A DNA stretch of 64,000 nucleotides from Chamaecyparis obtusa (GCA_027943335.1 BSBK01001118.1:98501-162500); one strand, 5' to 3'; shown: positions 11,476 to 22,262, counted from the first letter of the stretch. The notes: a model not told the origin generated them from the letters alone. Numbers and translations are program-made.

Positions 11476-11682
11476 CACTTGATTATAATCAAACCCCCGT
11501 TCAATGTGACCATTCTCCCTACAATGTGTCTTTTCTATTTTGATTTTGATTCTTCTTGTCTTTAAGTCTTTACAACTCTTGCATAGACAATAACATTTTT
11601 CATCGCCTTCTCTTTGAAAGTTAGACAACAATTTAGCGATTGTCTCCTTATTTTGATCGAATTCCCTTGTATTATCTGACAT

Positions 11683-11950
11683 GACCCTTAATGTGTATAT
11701 CTACAAAACAAATTGGAGATGTCTCCTTTCCTTAGCTTCATGTCACCTTCTCATAGCTTCTCATTTTATGACAAATTTCACCAAAGGCTTTGTAGGAAAC
11801 CAAGTAAGTGGTATTCTTGAGTTCAAACACATTGAGCTGCTACAACTGAATTATAAATCATGAATTCGCTATAAAATTAATTCTCTATAAAATTAATGTA
11901 TTGCTCTAGATTTCATATGACCATTTTTTCAAATGGTTGGCACATGTATG
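11683..11950. other. No gene seen; 5' flank of CACTA gene
   Basis: This lies upstream of the transposase start. I could not recognise a CACTA terminal inverted repeat or subterminal repeat array, so the right end of the transposon is undefined. Confidence 0.35.
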
Positions 11951-12129
11951 TTTATTCAAATGGAGTTATATCATTTGGAATGGATATATGATAGGTTAAT
12001 ATCAAATTATATGTCCCTATTTGATCTAATAGCATCAATATAACAAATAGAGCACCGACCAATTAAATAGGGACATGAGGTGCTCAAACAATGAGCTCAT
12101 AAAATAATATATTTAGTTTTAATAAAATC

Positions 12130-12290
12130 TTATATAAAAAATATATTGTGTGAAGTGTTTGATCTCTCTTTATTTGTTTTTTTGTTTCAATATTCACTAT
12201 GTTGTACTCCCCGTTTATGATCATTTCATGAGGAAATATCTTGATGGCCTGCAGGCTGCAAGCCAGGGCATCATGCATTATTTATGAGCT
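12130..12290 (-). repeat. R1 module, inverted partial copy
   Basis: The reverse complement matches the R1 consensus from the AATAAAGAGAGATCAAACAC part through the GCATGATGCCC part. It shows that R1 was inserted or inverted here relative to the other copies. Confidence 0.8.
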
Positions 12291-12361
12291 CACTATTTGA
12301 GCATCAGCCAATCAAATAGAAACATGAGGTGCTCAAACAGTGAGCTCATAAATAATGCATG

Positions 12362-12640
12362 ATGCCCTAGTTGTAGGTAGTTATCTCTTCTATAATGATG
12401 GAGGAGTGAAAGGTAATGATCAATGAGGTTGTTGCTATTAGATCATACATTAATACACTTACTATTTTGAATTTGAGCTTAGGCATCATGCAATGTTATT
12501 GTTGTCATTCCATGCTTGCTACTGTTGTGCACTATATATTGTTTTATACACTGTTTATTTCATTGAGACCGTGAGCTTGGCATTTGTAATGTATTTTTTG
12601 TTATTGGATCAATGCTACCATGTTGTTGAAGTTGTAGATG
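12362..12640 (-). repeat. R3 module, inverted copy
   Basis: The reverse complement matches the R3 blocks: a CTCCTCCATCATTATAGAAG block, the region around GTATTAATGTATGATCTAAT, and AATGAAATAAACAGTGTATA. Confidence 0.75.
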
Positions 12641-12892
12641 CATTGAATCACCACTACCATTCTATTTTGATAGCAGAAATATAGCAAACAGAGCACCCTC
12701 CAATCAAATAGGGACATAAGTAAGACATTTAATGAATTATTACTTCATCATGATGATAAAAATTTCATTGGCTCAAAGCACATATAAATTCAAAATAGTA
12801 GGATATCTTAATCTTTTTGAGCTCAAATTCAAAATAGTAAGTCCATTATTTTATTACTGATGTCCCTATTTGATCTAATAGCATCAATATAA

Positions 12893-13060
12893 CAAAGATA
12901 GATCAATGAAGTTGCTACTATTAGATCATACATTAATACACTTACTATTTTGAATTTGAGCTCGGGCATCATGCAATGTTATTGTTGTCATTGCATGCTT
13001 GCTATTTTTGTGCACCATATATTGTTTTATACACTGTTTATTTAATTGAGACTGTGAACT
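12893..13060 (-). repeat. R3 module, inverted partial copy
   Basis: Carries the complement of the R3 middle (TTAGATCATACATTAATACA, TGTTTTATACACTGTTTATT), a second inverted copy close to the first. Confidence 0.75.
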
Positions 13061-13284
13061 ATTTTAGTTGACTGTATTCTTTTAGGGTCTAATCTTTTGT
13101 AGTTATTTCTTTTTTATTTGAATCATTGTTTACAATTACTTTTGATGCAATATTTGTGTGAAGAACAAGAACAAAATGGTGAACGAGTGTATTTGACAAA
13201 GATAAACATGACACACTTTGTTGGGCTGATTGGGTTGGCCTGGTACCATTTACATGGCCTGACCATATATTAAACAATGAGCTC

Positions 13285-13575
13285 ATGAACAATGTCAGTA
13301 TTAAACAGTACTGAGCTCATGAACAATGTATGATGCCCTAGCTTGCAGCCCGCGAGCCATCAAAATATTTCTTTGTGAAATGATCATAAACAAGGAGTAC
13401 CACATAGTGAATATCAATAACAAAACAAATAAAGAGACATCAAACACTTTACACAATGCCTTGAAGGTAATAGCAGCAATGCCCTAGCTCTCAAAGCTCG
13501 TGGGTCATCGAGCATTCCAAATGCTAAGATGTAAACAATGCCACTATTAACATTCATATTGTGTCATTAAATCAA
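13285..13575 (+). repeat. R1 module, single unit plus edge
   Basis: Contains GATGCCCTAGCTTGCAGCCC, the AAATGATCATAAACAAGGAG stretch, and AATGCCTTGAAGGTAATAG in the standard R1 order. Confidence 0.8.
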
Positions 13576-13825
13576 AAAATGCCATCAAAATGAAATTGAG
13601 GTGCTCAAATAGTGAGCTCATAAACAATGCCCTCTTCGCACCACGCAAAAGTGCAGTGCCGTCTTCGCGAAAGCTCTTCGAATTCACAAAAAATACAAAT
13701 GACACTTTCTTTTTTAAAATTACAAAATTACAAAAATTTCATTGGCTCAAAGCACATAGAAATTCAAAACAGTAGGATATCTTAATCTTTATGAGCTCAA
13801 ATTCAAATTCAAAACATAAGACAAT

Positions 13826-14035
13826 GAACATAAATAATAAGGGTGTCGGACATTGCTTGAAGTGATGAATTTTTGACCTGGGTATGAATCTAGTGTGCCC
13901 ATGTGTGATCCAGAACCTACAAAGAAAAAAGAGATGGGGGTTAGATAAAAAATATCTAAGCAATGAATGAAAGCCTATTACTGATCCTAATCTACAATTA
14001 TGCATGTGCATAGTTAAGCCATACACTTCTGAAAG
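13826..14035 (+). repeat. R2 module, diverged partial copy
   Basis: Matches the second half of R2 (a diverged GACCTGGGTATGAATC block, then ATTATGCATGTGCATAGT). It is more diverged than the other copies. Confidence 0.65.
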
Positions 14036-14285
14036 AAAAATCAAGCTCACAGTCTCAATGAAATAAACAGTGTATAAAACAATATATGGTGCACAACAAC
14101 AGTAAGCATGAAATGAAAACAATAACATTGCATGATGCCCAAGCTCAAATTCAAAACCATAAGTGTATTAATGTATGATCTAATAAAAGCAACCTCATTA
14201 ATCATTAGCTTTCACTCCTCCATCATTATAGAAGAGATAACTACCTACAACTATATTTCATAATTCCTCCTTTGAAGTATATATA
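14036..14285 (+). repeat. R3 module, direct copy
   Basis: Begins near AGTCTCAATGAAATAAACAG and ends near CATAATTCCTCCTTTGAAGT, the full R3 core. Confidence 0.75.
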
Positions 14286-14479
14286 TATCAAGTATAATTA
14301 TGAGTTTACATCATATATTTAGTCTTAATAAAATTTTATAAAACAACATAAAACTAACCCAAAATACTTTGTCTTAACAAAATCTTAATAAAATAATATA
14401 TTTAGTCTTAATAAAATAATAAACTTACTATTTTGAATTTGAGCTCAAGCATCATGCATTATTTATGAGCTCACTATTT

Positions 14480-14930
14480 GATTACCAACCAATCAAATAG
14501 GGACATGAGATGCTCAAATAGTGAGCTCATAAACAATGCATGATGCCCTAGCTTGCAGCTCGCAAGCCATCAAAACATTTCCTCATGAAATGATCATAAA
14601 CAGGGAGTACCACATAGTGAATATCAACAACAAAACAAATAAAGAGAGATCAAACACTTCACACATTACCTTGAAGGTAATAGAAATGATGCCCTAGCTC
14701 TCAAAGCTCGTGGTTCATCAAGCATTCCAAATGAAAAGATGTAAACAATGCCAGTATTAAACCATGAGCTCATGAACAATGTATCATGCCCTAACTTGCA
14801 GCCCGCAAGCTATCAAGATATTTCCTCATGAAATGATCATAAATGGGGAGTACCACATAGCGAATATCAACATTAAAACAAATAAAGAGAGATCAAAAAC
14901 TTCACACAATATATGTCATTTTATAAGATT
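14480..14930 (+). repeat. R1 modules, about two tandem units
   Basis: GATGCCCTAGCTTGCAG near 14541 and a GCCCTAACTTGCAG variant near 14788 mark two successive units about 247 bp apart. The second is cut short after ACTTCACACAATAT. Confidence 0.8.
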
Positions 14931-14984
14931 TTATTAAGACTAAATATATTATTTTATGAGCTCACTATTTGAGAACCTCATATT

Positions 14985-15150
14985 CCTATTTTATTACTGA
15001 TGTCCATATCTACATCTTCTCATCAAATGACCCAAAAACATCAAGAATGGTCCTATATGGTCGCTAGTAGCCAACTTTCAGAAGAATATAAATGAATGCA
15101 AACATACATAAGTGGATGAACATAAATAATGAAGGTCCTATATGGATAGT
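14985..15150 (+). repeat. R2 module, left-half copy
   Basis: Starts with TTTTATTACTGATGTCC and includes CAAGAATGGTCCTATATGGT and AATGAATGCAAACATACATA. It breaks off in the middle of R2. Confidence 0.75.
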
Positions 15151-15544
15151 TCTAATGCTTTTCCATTACAACAATTGAGCATTCATCATTTGGTATATGA
15201 ATAGGTGAAAAACATGTAGACATCTAGACATGTGTACTATGTGCTTTCCTGCAACAAATGGACTTGTGATGATTTTCACAATAGTACATGTGTTGGAAGG
15301 AAAGCTCATAGTACTTCTTAGGAAAATATGAATGTTCATCACCTGTGCATATCAAAGTTGATCAGAGAAGGTATATGCACAACAAAAAAAAATAAAGAGA
15401 GATCAAACACTTCACAAAATGCCTTGAAGGTAATAGAAATGATCAAACACTTCAAAATAGGGACATCAGTAATAAAATAGGGACATCAGTAATAAAATAA
15501 TACACTTACTATTTTGAATTTGAGCTCATAAAGATTAAGATATC

Positions 15545-15930
15545 CCTATTTTATTACTGATGTCCCTATTTACATCCTTTCATAAAATGACCCAAAAACA
15601 TCAAGAATGGTCCTATATGGTCACTAATAACCAACTTTCAGAAGAATATGAATGAATGCAAACATACATAAGTGGATAAACATAAATAATGAAGGTATCA
15701 AATATTTCCTGAAGTAATAAAGTGTTGACCCAGGGTTCAATCCAGTATGCTCTTGTATGGTCCAAAACTTGCAAAGAAGGAAAAGATGGGGTTAGATCCA
15801 AAAGATCTAAGCAATGCCTAGCACCCTATAACTAATCCTCATCTACAATTATTCATGTGCATAGTCAAGCCATACACTTCTAAAATGAACTATGCTACAG
15901 AACATGTGCACTTAGGAAACATATGCATGC
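15545..15930 (+). repeat. R2 module, near full length
   Basis: Contains all R2 blocks in order: CCCTATTTTATTACTGATG, GGTCCTATATGGTCACTAAT, GGTTCAATCCAGTATGCTCT, and a CATGTGCATAGTCAAGCC block, ending near GAACATGTGCACTT. Confidence 0.8.
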
Positions 15931-16049
15931 AGTGAGTAAATCAAGACCAAAATGGAGAAAAAAGTATGATGTCAAATGTGTTATCAAGCAACACCTCATG
16001 GGTTGTGAGTCAACATGGTATATATGTTGTTTATACAAGATCAATAAAA

Positions 16050-16312
16050 GTACATCTACAACCTCAACAACATGACAATATTAATCCAATTACAGGAAAT
16101 ATATTACAAAAGCCAAGCTCACGGTCTCAATGAAATAAATAGTGTATAAAATAATATATGATGTCTGAGCTCAAATTCAAAATAGTAAGTGTATTAATAT
16201 ATGTATGATCTAATAGAAGTAACTTCATTGATCATTACCTTTGACTCCTCCATCATTATAGAAGAGATAACCACCTACAACTATATTTCATAATTGCTCC
16301 TTTGAAGTCATA
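16050..16312 (+). repeat. R3 module, direct copy
   Basis: Has the same blocks as the 14.0-kb copy, starting one block earlier with the AACATGACAATATTAATCC side and ending CATAATTGCTCCTTTGAAGT. Confidence 0.75.
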
Positions 16313-16539
16313 GGTTAGTTTTAAATGGAGAAAGTATACAAACTCACCAATTTAATCCCAAAATTTCATAACATTGCATTCTTGTTTTTGTTATGGTACA
16401 CAATGACATCAATCATGCAATGACAACAATAACATTATATGATGCCTGAGCTCAAATTCAAAATAGTAAGTGTATTATTTTATTACTAATGTCCATATTT
16501 AATTACTGATAAATTTTGGGGTAAAACCTTGCAAGTCTT

Positions 16540-16740
16540 ATACAAACTCAACAACATGGTAGCATTGATCCAATAACAAAAAATACATTACAAATGTCAA
16601 GCTCACAGTCTCAATGAAATAAACAATGTATAAAACAATATATGATGCACAACAACAGTAAGCATGCAATGATAGCAATAACATTGCATGATGCTCGAGC
16701 TCAAATTTAAAATAGTAAGTGTATTAATGTATGTTTGCAT
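16540..16740 (+). repeat. R3 module, left-half copy fused to R1
   Basis: Runs from the CAACAACATGGTAGCATTG block to AGTGTATTAATGTATG and then passes directly into the R1 array at 16745. Confidence 0.7.
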
Positions 16741-16744
16741 GATG

Positions 16745-17560
16745 CCAGATATTAAACAATGAGCTCATGAATAATGCCAATATTAAATAGTGAGCTCATG
16801 AACAATGTATGATGCCCTAGCTTGTAGCCCGTGAGCCATCAAGATATTTCCTCATGAAATGATCATAAACAGGGAGTACCACATAGTGAATATCAACAAC
16901 AAAACAAATAAAGAGAGATCAAAGACTTCACACAATGCCTTGAAGATAATATAAATGATGCCCTAGCTCTCAAAGCTCGCAGGTCATCAAGCATTCCAAA
17001 TTAAAAGATGTAAACAATGCCAATATTAAATAGTGAGCTCATGAACAATGTATGATGACCTAGCTTGCAGCCTGCGAGCCATCAAGACATTTCCTCGTGA
17101 AATGATCATAAACGGAGAGTACCACATACTAAATATCAACCAAAAAAAAAAATAAAGAGATATCAAACACTTCACACAATGCCTTGAAGGTAATAGAAAT
17201 GATGCCCTATCTCTCAAATCTCACGGGTCATCAAGCATTCCAAATGAAAAGATGTAAACAATGCCAGTATTAAACAGTGAGCTCATGAACAATGAATGAT
17301 GCCCTAGCTTGCAGCCTCCGAACCATCAAGATATTTCCTCATGAAATGATCATAAATGGGGAGTACCACATAGTGAATATCAACAACAAAACAAATAAAG
17401 AGAGATCAAACACTTCACACAATGTCTTGAACGTAATAGCAATGATGCCCTAGCTCTCAAAGCTTGCGTGTCATCGAGCATTCCAAATGAAAAGATATAA
17501 ACAATGCTTGTATTAATATTCATATTTTACCATTAAATCAACAAATGCAATCAAAATGAA
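16745..17560 (+). repeat. R1 tandem array, three units of 243-244 bp
   Basis: The marker GATG(C/A)CCTAGCTTG starts at 16811, 17054 and 17298, giving spacings of 243 and 244 bp. Each unit carries the same order of blocks. This is the clearest measurement of the repeat period. Confidence 0.9.
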
Positions 17561-17628
17561 ATTGAGTTAATGAGAAGACAAAGCTCAAATGCCTACCTCA
17601 ATTCATGGCTGCCATATAAAGATCAAAT

Positions 17629-17804
17629 GCTAAGGAACTATGTTATAAAATTTCATGCCAAATTTCATGGCATGAAATTTTATAACTATACATATATTTT
17701 CTTCGACTCCCCCACATTGTAAACTCAATGCTAAGGAGGAAAATGTATGATATCAAAAATTATAAAATTTCATGCCTTGAAATTTTATAACATAATTCCT
17801 TAGC
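17629..17804. repeat. Nested inverted repeats, AT-rich
   Basis: The inner hairpin has the arm GTTATAAAATTTCATGCCA (17642-17660) exactly complementary to 17668-17686. A second small hairpin lies at 17760-17790. The outer arms 17629-17654 and 17778-17804 also pair, so the segment is a compound hairpin. Confidence 0.85.
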
Positions 17805-18054
17805 GGCTGCCATATGAAGAGCAGTGCAAGGTGGCAACTTTCTCATTTTACCACAGTTAGGGCCCTCTTTTACCATGCTTTATGAGCTTTATGTTTTTAC
17901 CATGCTTTATAAGCTTTATGTTTTTACAATGCTTTATGAACTTAATGTTTTTTTTTAAAGTGAAGACAAAGATTATCTTAATTTGTTATCTTTAAATTTT
18001 TATTCATTTTATGATTTTAAAAATTGAAATAAAAAATATAAAATTTTAAGAAAC

Positions 18055-18395
18055 TTTTACATATTTTCATCAAATGACCCAAAAACATCAAGAATCATCA
18101 TATATGGTCACTAATAGCCAACTTTCAAAATAATATGAATGAATGCAAACATACATAAGTGGATGAACATAAATAATGAAGATACCACACATTGCCTGAT
18201 GTAATGAAGTGTTGACCCGGGGTTCAATCCAGTATGCTCTTGTATGATCCAAAACCTACAAGGAAGGAAAAGATGGGGTTAGATCAAAAGGATCTAAGCA
18301 ATGCTTGGCACCCTATTACTGATCCTCATCTACAATTATGCATGTGCATAGTCAAGCCATACACTTCTAAAATGAACTATGCTACAGAACATGGG
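18055..18395 (+). repeat. R2 module, near full length
   Basis: Has the same block order as the 15.5-kb copy, including GGGGTTCAATCCAGTATGCT and a complete right side ending near GCTACAGAACATG. Confidence 0.8.
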
Positions 18396-18530
18396 TGTGT
18401 GTTAATGTGATTCAAAAGCTATTATGAAAGATTGTTTTATTATTGAGATAAGGATATATTAATTCTACAAGAATAAATGTTTTGAGAAATATTTGAATTT
18501 AATTTTGACAATAACATGAGGAGTGATATA

Positions 18531-18750
18531 TTTCAAGCTTTAGCGAGACTTCATATCACACAGTGTTCATAGATTATGTTCAATGCGTTATTTATGCTTG
18601 TATTGGTGAGAAAACTCTTGAAAATGTGCAAAAGAGATTGCATTCAACCATGTTGTTTACATGACACATGTAGTTTACCTCCAACCTAAATCAGTGTTGC
18701 GTACAAATCTATGGACAATGTGTGGTATGAAGCCTCGCTAAAGCTTGAAA
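18531..18750. repeat. Inverted repeat with 44-base arms
   Basis: Arms 18531-18574 and 18707-18750 are complementary with only a few mismatches (TTTCAAGCTTTAGCGAG on the left). They enclose ~130 unique bases. The segment from about 18400 to 19530 carries no R1-R3 modules and may be a separate insertion. Confidence 0.8.
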
Positions 18751-18983
18751 ATGATAAGAATTTTGATGTTGAGGTATGGTGTGGTAAGCACAAGTATAGT
18801 TTCTCATAAGTTATTATTGGTATAGTTTTTTTTTTCTCAATAGTTGCAGAATCCAACTTCTCCTATACTTACAAGTATGTATACATTTTGGGCTTGACTT
18901 TAATGTCATGTAAATTTCAGTGAAATGGTAATAATATTTAAGAGCAACAAGTATGACATTTTAAACAAGTATGCATATACATT

Positions 18984-19069
18984 ATATAACAGGAGGAGTG
19001 ATATATTTTAATGGCAACACTTAATGAGAAGGATGCTTATATAATAGGAGGAGTGATATATTTTAATGG
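18984..19069. repeat. Two 31-bp direct repeats
   Basis: AGGAGGAGTGATATATTTTA lies within both 18984-19014 and 19039-19069. A shorter related copy occurs near 18518. Confidence 0.8.
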
Positions 19070-19529
19070 AAGTGGACATAGAAATTGCAGTGAAACCCTG
19101 TAATTTATTATTGCAAGTGGACATAAAAATTTCAGTGAAACTTTATAATTTATTATGGCTCAGTGTTGTATATCCATATTCAATGTCTATTTAAACTTTA
19201 GGATGATACTTATATGATGGCTTAAGTAAATTGCTCTTACCTTGAGACTAGTACACCATGGGATTAGAGGATGGTTGTTATAATAGCAACTGTGTGTCTA
19301 TGGAATACTTTTATATTTTGTATTAAATGATGATACGTATGTGTTTCTTCCTTTTACAATATTTTATATTCTGATACTTATATATTGAATTGCCAAATGA
19401 CCAATGAGTGATAATTTCAAAAGTGTATCATAATTAAAGGCATGCGAATTCATATTTTACTTAATCTGAATGCCACTATGTAATGTTTTTACTTAAGATA
19501 TTAATCTTAATATATCCCTATTAAGATAT

Positions 19530-19860
19530 CCCTATTTTATTACTGATGTCTCTATTTACATCTTTTCATTAAATGACCCAAAAACATCAAGAATGGTCCT
19601 ATATGGTCACTAATAGCCAACTTTAAGAAGAATATGAATGAATGCAAACATATATTAGTGGATGAACATAAATAATAAATGTACCAAACATTGCCTGAAG
19701 TAATGAAGTGTTGACCTAAGGTTCAATCCAGTATGCTCTTGTATGATCTAAAACCTACAAGGAAGAAAAAGATGGGGTTAGATCCAAAGGATCTAAGCAA
19801 TGTCTAGCACCCTATTACTGATCCTAATCTACAATTATGCATGTGCATAGTCAAGCATTA
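19530..19860 (+). repeat. R2 module, near full length
   Basis: Starts CCCTATTTTATTACTGATGT and runs to ATGCATGTGCATAGTCAAGC, where it abuts an R3 copy. Confidence 0.8.
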
Positions 19861-19864
19861 CACA

Positions 19865-20060
19865 GATTCAAAAACATGGTAGCATTGATCCAATAATAGA
19901 AAATACATTATAAATTCCAAGCTCACGGTCTCAATGAAATAAACAGTGTATAAAACAATATATGGTGCACAACAAAAGCAAGCATGCAATGAAAACAAGA
20001 ACATTTCATGATGCCCAAGCTCAAATTCAAAACAATAAGTGTATTAATGTATGTTTGCAT
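19865..20060 (+). repeat. R3 module, left-half copy fused to R1
   Basis: Has the same truncation point and the same R3-to-R1 junction as the 16.5-kb copy, so this junction was itself duplicated. Confidence 0.7.
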
Positions 20061-20069
20061 GATTCTAGA

Positions 20070-20516
20070 TATTAAACAATGAGATCATGAACAATGTCAA
20101 TATTAAACAGTGAGCTCATGAACAATGTATGATGCCCTAGCTTGTAGCCCATGAGCCATCAAGACATTTCCTAATGAAATGATCATAAACGGGGAGTACC
20201 ACATAGTGAATATCAACAGCAAAAAAAATAAAAACAGATCAAACACTTCACAAAATGCCTTGAAGGTAATAGAAATGATGCCCTAGTTCTCAAAGCTCAC
20301 AAGTCATCAAGCATTCCAAATGAAAATATGTAAACAATTCTAGTATTAAATAGTGATCTCATGAATAATGTATGATGCTCTAGCTTGCAGCTCATGAGCC
20401 ATCAAGATATTTCCTCGTAAAATGATCATAAACGGGGAGTACCACATAGTGAATATCAACAACAAAACAAATAAAGAGAGATCAAACACTTCACACAATG
20501 CCTTGAAGGTAATAGT
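20070..20516 (+). repeat. R1 tandem array, left part of the interrupted unit
   Basis: Markers at 20131 and 20374 are 243 bp apart. The second unit is cut after AATAGT at 20516 by the 43-kb insertion and continues at 63772. Confidence 0.9.
20512..20516. repeat. Target-site duplication ATAGT, left flank of 43-kb insertion
   Basis: ATAGT here and ATAGC at 63767-63771 flank the insertion, a 4-of-5 match. Removing one copy restores the exact 243-bp spacing of the R1 array. Confidence 0.75.
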
Positions 20517-21200
20517 TGTACACTCAAAATGTGCACTTCTCTAAACCATTGATTTTAAGGGCATCCATGGATTGGAAACCTTGAAAAGTGACCAAGAACT
20601 CCCTAGGCATGGAGTGCAAGGGTGTTTAGATGGCTCTCAGCTAGAGCTATTAAGCATGCAACCTTGCTAGTAAACCATGCAATGGGAGATTCAAAGAGAC
20701 AAGGGAAAGAATGTCAATATCTTCAAGAATCATAATGAAAATGCAATGCAAGCTATGATAGCATGAGAATGCAACTAAACTATAGAAATGAGAGTGTTAC
20801 AAGCCATTACTTGTTAAACTATGTGAGCTAAGCTAAAGTATGAAAGGAAACTAAGCTAAGAATACCATGAGAACTAAGCTACAATGCAAATATGAATACT
20901 AAAATACCATAAGTTATTCAAAAGCTCCAATGGCACCAAGAAAACCTGCAGCACAACATTAGCATCAAGAGTGGGGATCCTAGAATGAAAAGAGAGCTCT
21001 CCTTTTAAAGATAAATGGACCATGGAGATTAAGAGGAAAAAGATTTGATCAAGGGTGGAGTTTGAAAGTGGGGGTAATCCTTGTGCACAAGTCTCCTCTA
21101 ATGAGAAAGAAGTGTTGACATCTATGCCCCATGTGAGACAAAAAAGCCTTTTCTTCTTATTTATTAAATAGGAATAATGCTTTATTTGTGCAACTTTGTG
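20517..21200 (-). repeat. Inverted extra LTR copy at the left end of the Tat element
   Basis: The sequence is the reverse complement of the 5' LTR at 21225-21924 and of the 3' LTR near 63062-63766. It starts at the U5 terminus (TGTACACTCAAAATG) and runs inward. The LTR promoter side faces the centre, so transcription from this copy would run leftward into the R1 array. The inner junction (21190-21225) carries duplicated scraps (TGTGCAACTT twice, AGGAATAATGCTTTATTT twice), as expected from template switching. Confidence 0.85.
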
Positions 21201-21224
21201 CAACTTAGGAATAATGCTTTATTT

Positions 21225-21924
21225 TCCCCCCACTTACCTTTTATCCTAAGTTGCACAAATAAAGAATTATTCCTATTTAATAAATAAGAAGAAAAGGCTT
21301 TTTTGTCTCACATGGGGCGCAAAAGTGAACACTTCTTTCTCATTGAAGGAGACTTGTGCACAAGGATTGCCCCCACTTTCAAACTTCACCCTTGATCAAA
21401 TCTTTTGCCTCTTAATCTCTATGGTCCATTTATCTTTAAAAGGAGAGCTCTCTTCTCATTCTAGGATCCCCACTCTTGATGCTAATGTTGTGTTGCAGGT
21501 TTTCTTGTGCCATTGGAGCTTTTGAAGAACTTATGGCATTTTAGTTTTCATAGTTGCATTGTAGCTTAGTTCTCATGGTATTCTTAGCTTAGTTTCCTTT
21601 CATACTTTAGCTTAGCTCACATAGTTTAACTAGTAATGGTTTGTAACACACATTTCTATAGTTTAGTTGCATTCTCATGCTATCATAGCTTGCATTGCAT
21701 TTTCATTGTGATTCTTGAAGTTATTGGCATTCTTTCCCTTGTCTCTTTGAATCTCACATTGCATGGTTTACTAGCAAGGTTGCATTCTTAATAGCTCTAG
21801 TTGAGAGCCCTCTAAACACCCTTGCACTCTATGCCTAGGGAGCTCTAGGTCACTTTTCAAGGTTTCCAATCCATGGATGCCCTTGGAATCAATGGCTTAG
21901 AGAAGTGCACATTTTGAGTGTACA
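21225..21924 (+). repeat. 5' LTR of the Tat element, lacking its first ~190 bp
   Basis: Matches the 3' LTR from 63066 onward and ends GAGTGTACA, directly before the primer-binding site. The U3 start present in the 3' LTR (62875-63061) is absent here. A TATA-like TTTAAAAGGA lies near 21435. Short ORFs in this sequence recur in all three LTR copies and are not genes. Confidence 0.85.
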
Positions 21925-21928
21925 TTTT

Positions 21929-21946
21929 TGGCTCCCATCGTGGGGC
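21929..21946 (+). other. Primer-binding site of the Tat element
   Basis: TGGCTCCCATCGTGGGGC begins four bases after the LTR end. The TGGC(G)CCC..CGTGGGG pattern resembles primer sites of Tat-type elements. The matching tRNA was not identified. Confidence 0.7.
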
Positions 21947-22040
21947 AGAACAACTTTTTTTGCCTTTCTTTTCTTGCATTTCTGCTTTGTTTTCATCACT
22001 TTTATCATGTTGTTTTGGCTGTTGTTTTGTATTTTGTGAC

Positions 22041-22262
22041 AAAGTATCATACCACATTTTCCAGTGTCATACGATAGTTTCTTACATATTCATGTGATAC
22101 TTTTCTAGTCAAAAGTATCGTACGTCCATATAAAACTTTGTTGTGCATCTATATAACATTTTGTCACTTGGGGTAGTGTGAAGTGTCACTTAGAACAAAA
22201 GTATCACACTCCTATACTACAAAGTATCGTACAAACCTCTGCCAGTAGAAACTGTCACCCAG
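22041..22262 (+). repeat. Leader microrepeat cluster, AAAGTATCRYAC motif
   Basis: AAAGTATCATAC, AAAAGTATCGTACG, AAAGTATCACAC and AAAGTATCGTAC occur near 22041, 22112, 22198 and 22221. Related AGTGTCATAC, AAGTGTCACTT and AACTGTCACCC lie between them. Neighbouring motifs are often 18-23 nt apart. Confidence 0.65.

Larger units (their letters stand above)
7277..11682 (-). pseudogene. CACTA (En/Spm) transposase, TNP2 family, broken
   Basis: This is the transposase gene of a CACTA DNA transposon, whose product cuts and moves the element in the nucleus. Domains in order on the minus strand:
- A transposase-associated N-terminal zinc domain (11476-11682; CLCKSCKD).
- TNP2 core blocks: LYKGSQSTLLFVVFLLVNLK near 11100, a LTIDACLKDHIIYYKEH block near 10800, SLASDGINPHEEMRSIYSVW near 10500, LPPWM near 10420, and HLFDTMHIGKNVIETLW near 9370.
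- A DUF4218-like block (LPPSFF near 8680 to about 8357).
- A DUF4216-like block (7478-7825; VLPSQCEKVFYSEVP).
- An Asp/Glu-rich tail ending in TAA at 7277-7279.
Plausible introns are at 11369-11475 and 9799-9884. Damage includes TGA at 10620-10622, TGA at 7478-7480, and ~290 non-coding bases interrupting the core at about 10085-10375. Order and strand agree with intact plant TNP2 genes. Confidence 0.85.
11950..20516. repeat. Complex mosaic of three non-coding repeat modules (R1, R2, R3)
   Basis: About 8.5 kb is built almost wholly from recurring modules in both orientations, with no convincing ORF. R1 (~243 bp, with GATGCCCTAGCTTGCAG) is tandem in places. R2 (~330 bp, with CAAGAATGGTCCTATATGGT) and R3 (~250 bp, with AATGAAATAAACAGTGTATA) are dispersed between R1 blocks. 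A short linker (GTCCCTATTTGATCTAATAG or ATTTTATTACTGATGTCC) recurs at module edges. Copies differ by a few to ~15 percent by eye. The three modules are described separately. Confidence 0.85.

Noticed and set aside
18200..18250. Pol III B-box-like GGTTCAATCC in R2 modules (possible SINE)
   Set aside because: A B-box-like 10-mer recurs in R2, but no convincing A box lies at the right distance and no A-tail or target duplication was seen.
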